12,237 nt of DNA, taken from assembly GCA_050329975.1 (NCBI GenBank), contig JBHJOG010000012.1, positions 1 to 12,237 of the forward strand, given 5' to 3'. Source of the DNA: CALKHQ01 sp050329975 (GTDB taxonomy: Bacteria; Pseudomonadota; Alphaproteobacteria; CALKHQ01). The notes below the pieces were generated by a model that saw only the letters and a list, made by a program, of their open reading frames with translations, was not told the DNA's origin and ran no database searches. Each line of letters opens with the position of its first letter. The first letter of the stretch is position 1. The translations under genes were made by a program, and so were the position numbers. Below are positions 1-7,244 of this stretch, piece after piece.

Positions 1-1
1 G

Positions 2-1903
2 ATGGGGCGCTATTCGGAGGCCTATCAGCGCGCGCTGCATGATCCGGAGGGGTTCTGGGGCGAGGCGGCTGCGGCGATCGACTGGATCCGGCCCTGGGAT
101 CGCGTGCTCGACGACTCGAACCCGCCCTTCTATCGCTGGTTCACCGGCGGCGTCCTCAACACCTGCCACAATGCCCTCGACCGCCACGTCGCCGCCGGCC
201 GCGGAGACCAGCCGGCGCTGATCCACGACAGCCCGGTCAGCGGAACCAAGGCGCAGCTGACCTACCGCGAGCTGCGCGACCAGGTTGCGGCCTTCGCCGG
301 CGCGATGGCGCGGCTCGGGGTCGGCAAGGGCGACCGGGTGATCATCTACATGCCGATGGTGCCGGAGGCGGTGATCGCCATACTCGCCTGCGCCCGGCTC
401 GGCGCCATCCACTCCGTGGTCTTCGGCGGCTTTGCCGCCAACGAACTGGCCCACCGCATCGACGACTGCACCCCGAAGCTGGTCGTCTCGGCGAGCTGCG
501 GGATCGAGCCGGGCCGGCTGGTCGCCTACAAGCCGCTGCTCGACAAGGCGTTCGAGCTTGCCCGCCACAAGCCCGAACGCTGTATCGTCCTGCAGCGCCC
601 GCAGCTGGCCGCGGAACTGGTCGACGGCCGGGACCTCGAGTGGCATCAGGCCGTTCGCGGCGCCGAGCCGGCCGGTTGCGTGCCCGTCGCCGCCACCGAC
701 CCGCTCTACGTCCTCTACACCTCGGGCACCACCGGGCAGCCCAAGGGCATCGTCCGCGACAACGGCGGGCATGCGGTGGCAATGGCGTGGTCGATGCGCA
801 ACGTCTACGACGTCGCTCCGGGCGAGGTCTGGTGGGCCGCGTCGGACATCGGCTGGGTGGTCGGCCACAGCTACATCGTCTACGGGCCGCTGATCACCGG
901 CAGCACCACCGTCCTCTACGAAGGCAAGCCGGTGGGCACCCCGGATCCCGGCGCCTTCTGGCGGGTGATCGCGGAGCACGGCGTGGCGGCGATGTTCACC
1001 GCGCCGACCGCTTTCCGTGCCATCCGCAAGGTGGACCCGGAGGGGGCGCACATCCACCACCACGACCTTGCGCGCTTCCGCACCTTGTTCCTCGCCGGCG
1101 AACGCTGCGACCCCGACACGCTGAGCTGGGCGCAGTCCAAGCTGGCGGTGCCGGTCATCGACCATTGGTGGCAGACCGAGACCGGCTGGGCGATCGCTGC
1201 CAACTGCCGCGGGCTGGAGCCGATGCCGGTCAAGCCGGGCTCCCCGACGGTCGCCGTGCCCGGCTATGACGTGCGCGTGTTCGACGACGAAGGAGAGCTG
1301 CTTTCCGACGGGCGGATCGGCAACATCGCGATCCGCCTGCCCCTGCCACCGGGGACGCTGGTCAGCTTGTGGAACGCCGACGACCGCTACCGCGAGTCCT
1401 ATCTTTCCCGCTATCCCGGCCACTATCTCACCGGCGACGCCGGCCTGCGCGACAGCGACGGCTACCTGCACATCATGAGCAGGATCGACGACGTGATCAA
1501 CGTCGCGGGCCACCGGCTTTCGACCGGCGCAGTCGAGGAGGTGCTGGCGTCGCACCCGGACGTGGCCGAATGCGCCGTATTCGGCGTCGACGACCCCGTC
1601 AAGGGGCAGGTTCCGTTCGGCATGGTTGTTCTCAAGGACGGCAGCCGGGTCACCCACGCATTGATTGCCGAACAGCTAGTTGCCAAGGTGCGCTCGGAAA
1701 TCGGGGCCGTGGCGGCGTTCAAACTGGTCGGGGTCGTACATCGGCTGCCCAAGACACGGTCCGGAAAGACCTTGCGGGGCGTCATGCAGAAGATTGCCAA
1801 CCGCGAGGCTTATAAAGTGCCTGCGACAATTGATGACGCACAGGTACTGACAGAAATTGAGCAGCATTTGACGGAAGCTGGCTGGTTCCAGCGGTCCGTA
1901 TAG
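2..1903 (+). CDS. prpE: Propionyl-CoA synthetase-type acyl-CoA ligase (PrpE family)
   Basis: An ATP-dependent acyl-CoA ligase of the ANL superfamily, predicted to turn propionate (or another short acyl acid) into its CoA thioester via an acyl-adenylate in the cytoplasm. The 633 residues match the usual PrpE length, so the ATG at base 2 is probably the true start, although its ribosome site lies outside the window. Visible motifs in order are the phosphate-binding loop YTSGTTGQPKG (239-249), the A5 motif WWQTETGW (389-396), TGDAG (477-481), the hinge and A8 region RIDDVINVAGHRLST (494-508), and the C-terminal catalytic lysine K589 in PKTRSGKTLR. The sequence IVRDNGGH after the P-loop favours PrpE/ACSS3-type enzymes over acetyl-CoA synthetase. 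It lies 144 bases before rpfF on the same strand, the slot held in Xanthomonas by the acyl-CoA ligase RpfB. The last 100 or so bases are noticeably less GC-rich than the rest. Substrate is inferred from family only. Confidence 0.9.
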   Translation: MGRYSEAYQRALHDPEGFWGEAAAAIDWIRPWDRVLDDSNPPFYRWFTGGVLNTCHNALDRHVAAGRGDQPALIHDSPVSGTKAQLTYRELRDQVAAFAGAMARLGVGKGDRVIIYMPMVPEAVIAILACARLGAIHSVVFGGFAANELAHRIDDCTPKLVVSASCGIEPGRLVAYKPLLDKAFELARHKPERCIVLQRPQLAAELVDGRDLEWHQAVRGAEPAGCVPVAATDPLYVLYTSGTTGQPKGIVRDNGGHAVAMAWSMRNVYDVAPGEVWWAASDIGWVVGHSYIVYGPLITGSTTVLYEGKPVGTPDPGAFWRVIAEHGVAAMFTAPTAFRAIRKVDPEGAHIHHHDLARFRTLFLAGERCDPDTLSWAQSKLAVPVIDHWWQTETGWAIAANCRGLEPMPVKPGSPTVAVPGYDVRVFDDEGELLSDGRIGNIAIRLPLPPGTLVSLWNADDRYRESYLSRYPGHYLTGDAGLRDSDGYLHIMSRIDDVINVAGHRLSTGAVEEVLASHPDVAECAVFGVDDPVKGQVPFGMVVLKDGSRVTHALIAEQLVAKVRSEIGAVAAFKLVGVVHRLPKTRSGKTLRGVMQKIANREAYKVPATIDDAQVLTEIEQHLTEAGWFQRSV

Positions 1904-2036
1904 CCGTTTGCCCGCACTCTCGATTGCGACGGATCGGTTACTGCCCCGTCACGAACCTGAACGTCGCGCATTGCATCCTTGATCTTGATCGCAGACCCAT
2001 CCCATGCTGAACGTGCTGGGGAACTTAATATACGAT

Positions 2037-2041
2037 AGGGG
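2037..2041 (+). promoter_or_regulatory. Ribosome binding site of rpfF
   Basis: AGGGG lies six bases before the ATG at 2048 and supports that start over the out-of-frame ATG at 2043. The 144-base gap after the acyl-CoA ligase is AT-rich only next to this site (around 2023-2036). No convincing -35/-10 pair was found in the gap, so it is unclear whether rpfF has its own promoter or is read through from the ligase gene. Confidence 0.6.
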
Positions 2042-2047
2042 AATGCG

Positions 2048-3031
2048 ATGAACGCGATCACACCTCGGAGTGCCGTCGCCCACGGGCCGGCCCGCGACGT
2101 TGTTCCATTGAATGCGGGCCCGGTGGCCGTCCAGCCGGACCAGTCCGTTCCGGTCGACCGCCACATCTTGCCGTGGCTGGTGGATGGCTGCGGCCTGTCG
2201 CAGCTGGAGCTCATCTACGACTCGAAGCAGAAGGCACTGTGGCAGTATCTGAATCCGACGCATCGGCCGAGCTCGACGCCGGCCCTGCTCGAGGACATGC
2301 TCCGGGTGTTCGACCGCATCGACCGCCACCTCGGCCATCCGGCCGCTGCCGAAGTTCCGCTGCGGTATTTGGTCACGGCATCGAGCCTGCCGGGCATCTT
2401 CAACCTCGGCGGGGACCTGCCCCGGATCGCCAGCCTGATCCGCAGGCAGGACCGGGCAGGGTTGCAGGCCTACGCCCATCTCTGCATCGATGTCCAGTTC
2501 GCGCGCGCGATGAAGCGCGGGCAGACTTATGTCAGCATCACGCTTGTCCAGGGCGATGCGCTGGGCGGCGGGTTCGAGGCCGTGCTGGCCAACGACATCA
2601 TCGTCGCGGAACGCGGCGCCAAGTTCGGCATGCCGGAGATCCTGTTCAACATGTTCCCGGGCATGGGCGCGCTCACCTTCCTGACCCGGCGCGTCGGCCA
2701 GCGGCTGGCCGAGGAGATCGTGTTCAGCGGCAATATCTACGACGCCGAGACGCTGCACGGCATGGGCCTGGTCGACATCCTGGCCGAGCCGGGCGAAGGA
2801 GAGGAGGCGGTGTCGCAGTTCATCGCACGGCGCGACCGGCAGTTCCACGCCCGCGCCGCCGTCTACGCCGCACGCAACACGATCCAGCCGGTCACCCACG
2901 AGGAACTGGTCGATATCACCGAAATGTGGGTGGATATCGCGCTGAGGACCGACGACCGCGACATCCGCAAGATGGAGCGCCTGGCGACCGCCCAGGACAA
3001 GCGGATCGACGACATGCAAATTGGAGCGTAG
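2048..3031 (+). CDS. rpfF: RpfF-type DSF synthase (crotonase superfamily)
   Basis: Predicted to make a diffusible signal factor, a cis-2-unsaturated fatty acid, by dehydrating a 3-hydroxyacyl-ACP and releasing the acid by thioester hydrolysis, as RpfF does in Xanthomonas. The 327-residue protein has the crotonase fold signatures FNLGGDL (118-124) and QGDALGGGFEA (168-178). Two glutamates, E177 (GGFEA) and E197 (GMPEILF), lie exactly 20 residues apart, the spacing of the RpfF catalytic pair E141/E161; the following FPGMGA (203-208) is also RpfF-like. The offset implies about 36 extra N-terminal residues compared with Xanthomonas RpfF. The ATG is chosen because AGGGG sits six bases upstream (2037-2041). 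The gene faces rpfC with a 72-base gap. Ordinary enoyl-CoA hydratases usually lack this context and this motif set, so the call is firm; signal chain length cannot be read from sequence. Confidence 0.9.
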   Translation: MNAITPRSAVAHGPARDVVPLNAGPVAVQPDQSVPVDRHILPWLVDGCGLSQLELIYDSKQKALWQYLNPTHRPSSTPALLEDMLRVFDRIDRHLGHPAAAEVPLRYLVTASSLPGIFNLGGDLPRIASLIRRQDRAGLQAYAHLCIDVQFARAMKRGQTYVSITLVQGDALGGGFEAVLANDIIVAERGAKFGMPEILFNMFPGMGALTFLTRRVGQRLAEEIVFSGNIYDAETLHGMGLVDILAEPGEGEEAVSQFIARRDRQFHARAAVYAARNTIQPVTHEELVDITEMWVDIALRTDDRDIRKMERLATAQDKRIDDMQIGA

Positions 3032-3090
3032 CGCAGAACGAGCGCAAAAGGTCCGGCTCGGCGGGAGGGGTAAACGGACTCGCCCCGGCG

Positions 3091-3114
3091 GGCGGCTGTG
3101 CCCCTACAGCCGCC
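3091..3114. terminator. Hairpin between convergent rpfF and rpfC, possible two-way terminator
   Basis: A perfect 9-base inverted repeat, GGCGGCTGT (3091-3099) and ACAGCCGCC (3106-3114), with a 6-base loop, lies in the short space between two converging genes. The stop codon of rpfC (3104-3106) falls at the loop and the first base of the right arm, so the right arm is otherwise inside the rpfC coding region. Neither strand has a T-run after the stem, so it is not a textbook intrinsic terminator. Position favours a role in ending or blocking transcription from both sides, which is inferred. Confidence 0.4.
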
Positions 3115-5584
3115 GGTCCCCTTCGCCGCGTCCGGCCAGATGACTCTGGATCGCGGCACGAAAGGCTGCAAGCTCCTCGCGCAGCGCATCCACCGTGGCG
3201 TTGGCCATTGCGGCGTTGTCGCGTCGACTCGCGCGCTGAAACGCCGAACAGATCGACTGCATCCTGAGCGCGCCCACATGGGCGGCGCTGCTCTTCATGG
3301 CGTGCGCGCCGTCGCGCAGCGCGGCCACATCGCGCTCGGCGGCAAGGTCGCTCATCGTGTCGAGCAACTGCTCCGCGTCCGACATGAACTCTTCCACCAC
3401 GTCGCGCAGGAAGGTGCCGGTGTTGTCCAGCGAGACGAGGGCCTCGATCGCGGTGCTGTCGATGATCGGCAGCTGGCCGGACCGGAACCGGGGGTGCGAG
3501 GCGAGGTCGGTGATGCTTCCCATCGCGTCGCCGCTTGCGCTCACGTCGGTCGACAGCACGGCAGTCGGCGTCTCGGTCAGGGTGTGCACCGTTTCCAAGA
3601 GCACGTCCGCCTCCACCGGCTTGGTGACCACGGCATCCATTCCGGCGGCAAGGCAGGTCTGACGCGTCTGGTCGGTGGCATCGGCGGTCAACGCCAGGAT
3701 CGGCGTCCTGGTGGCGCCGAGTTCCTGGAAGCGGAACAGGCGCACCACGTCGATCCCGCTGGTCCCCGGCATGTTCACGTCGAGAATCGCCAGGTCGTAC
3801 TGCTTGGCGGCCAGGCTTTCGGACGCCTCGTCGCCGTTGACCACCAGATCGACCCGATGGCCGCCGCGCCGCAGGATCATCGCGATCACCCGGCGGTTCA
3901 CCGGATTGTCTTCGGCGACGAGGATCGACAGGGCGCGGGACGGCACCCGCTCGGTCCGACCCTGGTCGGCCGCCGACAATCCCGAAGCGTCATTGGAGAA
4001 CACGCGGTGGAAATGCGCCGCGTTGGCGATCTGGCCCGCGGTCACCGAACCGACCAGCGTACACCGTGCGCCCACCCATCCGGCGCCGGAGACCTCCGCA
4101 CCGAAAGCCGCGGCCGCCACTACCACCGGCTCGTCTGCCCGCCGCTGGGCCCGGTCGGCCGATTCCACGATCAGCGCGGGCTTGCCGCGTGCACTCAGGG
4201 CCTCCCGCTGCGAGAGCGCCGCCTCCAGCGATTCGACGACGATCGCCGGCGTGGCGCCCGCAGCCGGCTCGGGCACGCCACCGGGGAACCCGCCCACCCA
4301 AACCGGGGTTACCGCCTCGACGCGCGCCGACGCCGCAGCTGGCTCGTACGGCAGCTCGACCCAGAACCGGCTCCCCTCCCCCACTTTGGTTTCGACGCCC
4401 AGCTTGCCGCCGACCAGGTCGGTCAACTGCTTGCAGATGGCCAGTCCCAGGCCAGCACCGCCGAACCGGCGAGCGATCGCCTGGTCTTCCTGGGTGAACT
4501 GCTCGAAGATCCGCTCCACCGCATCGTCGGCAATGCCGATGCCGGTGTCGATCACGTCGATCCGCAGGGTTCCGCGTTCGGCTGCCGCCTCGCTGGTCGT
4601 GACTGCGATTCGGACATGGCCACGCTCGGTGAACTTGACCGCGTTCGCCGCCAGGTTGGTCACGATGTGGCGAAGGCAGGCCGTGGTCCCTCGGATATGT
4701 GGGGGCGTACGCGCGTCGACCAGGATCTGCAGGTCCAGGTCCTTTGCCAGCGCCTGCGGGCGGATCATTCGGTCCAGGTCGCTCAGCTCGCGGTAGAGGT
4801 CGAAGTCGACCACATCGAGCGGCATCCGCCCCGCTTCGATGCGGGAGAAGTCCAGGATGCGGTCGATCAGCGACAGCAGGGCGCGCGCCGAAGCGCTGAT
4901 CGTGCGGGTCATGTCGCTCTGCTCGGCGTTGAGCGCGGTCTTCTGCAGCAGTCCGCCGATTCCGATAACCGCGTTCAGCGGCGTGCGCAGTTCGTGGCTC
5001 ATCGTCGCCAGGAACTGGCTCTTCGCGTTGCTCGCCTCCTCCGCCTGGGCCTTGGCCTCGGTCAGCTTGCGGATCAGGCTCGCCACATAGGCGGGCAGAA
5101 TCATCAGCCCGAGCATCAAGCCGCCCGAGAGGTAGCCCCGGCTCGACCAGAAATCGGTGAAGGCGATCACCAGGCCGAAGCTGACCATGCTGCCCAGCGC
5201 CGAGGCCGCCAGGTAGCGGTTGCCGTAGCGGAAGCCGTTGCCGAAGGTGATCCAGAGGTAGATGGGGTAGAGCGCCGCGCCGCTGGTGCCGGCGAAGTGG
5301 ATCACCAAGCCCAGCGTCGTCATGTCGGTGACCATCGCCGCCAGTCGGCGCAATGGCGACGGCGCCGGCCATACGCAGATCAGCGCCAAGTAGACAACCG
5401 ACAGGGTCAGGTAGACCGAAGCCACGATCATGGTCAGCCAGTAGGAGCCGTGGTCGAACGGCGTCAGGCTGCCGATGATGGAAAGATAGGCGCCGAGCAC
5501 GAAAACCAGCACCAGGCGCACGATCGCCTGTTCGTGCTCGCTGTCCGGCCGCTCGCGCAATCTTCGTGTCAATGATCCGAACAT
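3104..5584 (-). CDS. rpfC: RpfC-type membrane hybrid histidine kinase, DSF sensor
   Basis: Predicted inner-membrane sensor of DSF that autophosphorylates and passes phosphate along a His-Asp-His relay; in Xanthomonas RpfC also binds RpfF and limits its activity. From the ATG at 5584 it is 826 residues. A short N-terminus with RPDSEHEQ (12-19) precedes five or six hydrophobic segments between about 21 and 170. Then come HisKA with H197 in ATMSHELRTPLN, HATPase with the N-box around 310-314, DTGIG (346-350), EQF (361-363) and GGAGLGLAI (375-383), a receiver with D602 in AILDVNMPG and K655 in TKPV, and a C-terminal HPt with H761 in AHAMKSSAAHVGA. The domain order and the N-terminal region match RpfC, whose usual length is about 726; most of the excess is the low-complexity stretch 412-550. 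The ATG at 5584 is preferred over an earlier in-frame one at 5701 because it follows the upstream gene's stop by 10 bases and starts just before the sensor. Confidence 0.9.
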   Translation of the reverse strand: MFGSLTRRLRERPDSEHEQAIVRLVLVFVLGAYLSIIGSLTPFDHGSYWLTMIVASVYLTLSVVYLALICVWPAPSPLRRLAAMVTDMTTLGLVIHFAGTSGAALYPIYLWITFGNGFRYGNRYLAASALGSMVSFGLVIAFTDFWSSRGYLSGGLMLGLMILPAYVASLIRKLTEAKAQAEEASNAKSQFLATMSHELRTPLNAVIGIGGLLQKTALNAEQSDMTRTISASARALLSLIDRILDFSRIEAGRMPLDVVDFDLYRELSDLDRMIRPQALAKDLDLQILVDARTPPHIRGTTACLRHIVTNLAANAVKFTERGHVRIAVTTSEAAAERGTLRIDVIDTGIGIADDAVERIFEQFTQEDQAIARRFGGAGLGLAICKQLTDLVGGKLGVETKVGEGSRFWVELPYEPAAASARVEAVTPVWVGGFPGGVPEPAAGATPAIVVESLEAALSQREALSARGKPALIVESADRAQRRADEPVVVAAAAFGAEVSGAGWVGARCTLVGSVTAGQIANAAHFHRVFSNDASGLSAADQGRTERVPSRALSILVAEDNPVNRRVIAMILRRGGHRVDLVVNGDEASESLAAKQYDLAILDVNMPGTSGIDVVRLFRFQELGATRTPILALTADATDQTRQTCLAAGMDAVVTKPVEADVLLETVHTLTETPTAVLSTDVSASGDAMGSITDLASHPRFRSGQLPIIDSTAIEALVSLDNTGTFLRDVVEEFMSDAEQLLDTMSDLAAERDVAALRDGAHAMKSSAAHVGALRMQSICSAFQRASRRDNAAMANATVDALREELAAFRAAIQSHLAGRGEGDRRL

Positions 5585-5594
5585 GGCGCTCTTG

Positions 5595-7244
5595 TCAGTC
5601 GGATTCTGTTTCGCTTTGCCAGAGCCCCCGGTCGGGTGGGAAGCAGATCCGTACGCTGGTGCCGACGCCGACTTCGCTGTCGATCGCCAGCGTGCCTCCA
5701 TGGAGCTCTATCAGTTCCTTGACCAGGGGAAGTCCGAGCCCAGTGCCCGGCGGCGCCGCAAGCTTGGAGTGTCCGACGCGCCCGAAGCGGGCCATCGCGG
5801 TGCTCATGTCGCGCTCGGCAATGCCCACGCCGGTGTCGCGAACCGTCATCACCACGCTCGCCTCCGGCAGGCCGCGCATCGCCTGCAGCGATACCAGCCC
5901 GTCCGGCGGCGTGAACTTGAAGGCGTTCGACAGCAGATTATTCAGGATCTGCTTTAGTCGCCGCTCGTCGGCAAACAGCATCAATTCATCCTCGACGTCC
6001 ACTTCGAATGCGATCTGCGTCTCCCCTGCCCTCAACGCAAAACCATTGGCCACGGTCGCAACGACCGCGGCGACATTGACCCAGGATTCGTTCAGGGTGA
6101 GGCGACCGCCCTCGAGTTGTGAGATGTCGAGAATGTCGTCTATCAGTTGCAAGAGCAAGCGCGCACTACCTACGATATCCTTGGAGTACTCCTGGTAGCG
6201 GGCGCTGCCGACCGGACCGAGCAGCTCGGACGCGATGATCTCGGCGAAGCCGATGATCGCGTTCAGCGGCGTCCGCAGCTCGTGGCTGGTGTTGGCCAGG
6301 AACTCGTTCTTGCTCCGATTGGCTGCCTCCGCCGCGGTCTTGGCGGCCAGCAGCTGATGCTCCGCCTGCTTTCGGTCGGTGATGTCCCAGGAAACCGTCA
6401 GGATATGCGCGTCGGAATCCGGCTCGATCCGCAGCGGAACCTTGCTGGTCATGAAGACGGACCGGCGGCCGCCGACGTCGATCATCTCCTCCTCGAAGGC
6501 GCAGCCCAGTTCGCCGCGCCGGATGCGCTCGTCGTAGAGCGCGTGGTCGCGGCCGTCGACCATGGCACGGAGGTCGTTCCAGGTGCGCCCGACAATCTGG
6601 ACCTCGCGGCCGAACAGCTCACGGCAGGCCCGGTTCGCCAGCACGATCGACCCGGCGGCCGTGCGCACGGTGACGATGGCCGGCAGCGAGTCGATGATGG
6701 TGTTGATCTTCAGGCTGGACAGGCGGTTCTCGTCCGCCCGCATCTGGTTGGTCAGCTGCAGCCGCTCTTCCAGGCTCACTGCACGACGGCGGATGATCTC
6801 CTGCTGTTGCCGGAGCATCAGCAGGTTGCTGACCCGCGCCTTGAACTCGCGATGGTCGAGCGGGCTGATCAGAAAGTCCGTGGCGCCTGCGTCGAGCGCC
6901 TTGTAGCGCAGCTCGCGTTCTTCGTAGACCGTGACCACGACGACCGGCACGTCGTAGCAGTTCGGCAGGCCCCGCAGCTTGCGGATGAACTCGGCGCCGT
7001 TCATCGCCGGCATCTTGAAATCGGTGATGATCAGGTCGACGTCGGTGGTCGACACCCATTCCAGAGCGTCGACCGGGTTGTCGAACGGCCTGACCTGGAC
7101 GCGGGGGCTCAGACTTGCGGCAAGGCGGCCGAGCACCGCCCTGTTCGTCGCCCTGTCGTCGACGACAGCGATGACCGGGGCCGACGCTGAGCGCGACAGC
7201 ATCGGAATGCGCGTCACGGTTCTAGCGCTGCCATTGGTTGCCAT
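5595..7244 (-). CDS. REC-PAS-histidine kinase in the RpfG position
   Basis: A soluble response regulator-kinase of 549 residues, predicted to receive phosphate from the RpfC-like HPt and to act as a kinase on an unknown partner. The N-terminal receiver (about 24-140) has the acidic pair D29/D30, phosphoacceptor D75 in ITDFKMP and T105, but Ser127 (FLISPLD) where receivers normally have Lys. A linker (141-165) rich in Q, R and E, with SLEERL, resembles the one after the RpfG receiver. A PAS domain (about 181-290, ending WDITDRKQAE) leads to HisKA H321 (NTSHELRTPLN), N-box around 435-440, DTGVG (470-474) and GTGLGLPLVK (500-509), a lid type common in PleC/DivJ kinases. There is no HD-GYP, GGDEF or EAL domain and no membrane segment. 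It is read first in an operon with rpfC, 10 bases apart. The ATG at 7244 lacks a clear ribosome site; 7202 (ATG) and a TTG at 7343 are alternatives. Confidence 0.85.
   Translation of the reverse strand: MATNGSARTVTRIPMLSRSASAPVIAVVDDRATNRAVLGRLAASLSPRVQVRPFDNPVDALEWVSTTDVDLIITDFKMPAMNGAEFIRKLRGLPNCYDVPVVVVTVYEERELRYKALDAGATDFLISPLDHREFKARVSNLLMLRQQQEIIRRRAVSLEERLQLTNQMRADENRLSSLKINTIIDSLPAIVTVRTAAGSIVLANRACRELFGREVQIVGRTWNDLRAMVDGRDHALYDERIRRGELGCAFEEEMIDVGGRRSVFMTSKVPLRIEPDSDAHILTVSWDITDRKQAEHQLLAAKTAAEAANRSKNEFLANTSHELRTPLNAIIGFAEIIASELLGPVGSARYQEYSKDIVGSARLLLQLIDDILDISQLEGGRLTLNESWVNVAAVVATVANGFALRAGETQIAFEVDVEDELMLFADERRLKQILNNLLSNAFKFTPPDGLVSLQAMRGLPEASVVMTVRDTGVGIAERDMSTAMARFGRVGHSKLAAPPGTGLGLPLVKELIELHGGTLAIDSEVGVGTSVRICFPPDRGLWQSETESD

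Noticed and set aside
2026..2031. TAATAT as a -10 box for rpfF.
   Set aside because: Transcription would start at about 2038, inside the ribosome site, and there is no -35 at the right distance.
1949..3019. A 356-codon minus-strand open frame opposite rpfF.
   Set aside because: The plus strand encodes a full crotonase with catalytic residues; the reverse frame has no recognisable features.
3098..5575. An 825-codon open frame on the plus strand across the rpfC-like gene.
   Set aside because: It is antisense to a clear hybrid kinase, is rich in Arg, His and Gln without any domain, and is expected from high-GC codon bias.
5585..5701. A longer start for the rpfC-like gene at 5701.
   Set aside because: It would overlap the upstream kinase gene by over 100 bases, and the added residues are low-complexity; 5584 is just after that gene's stop.
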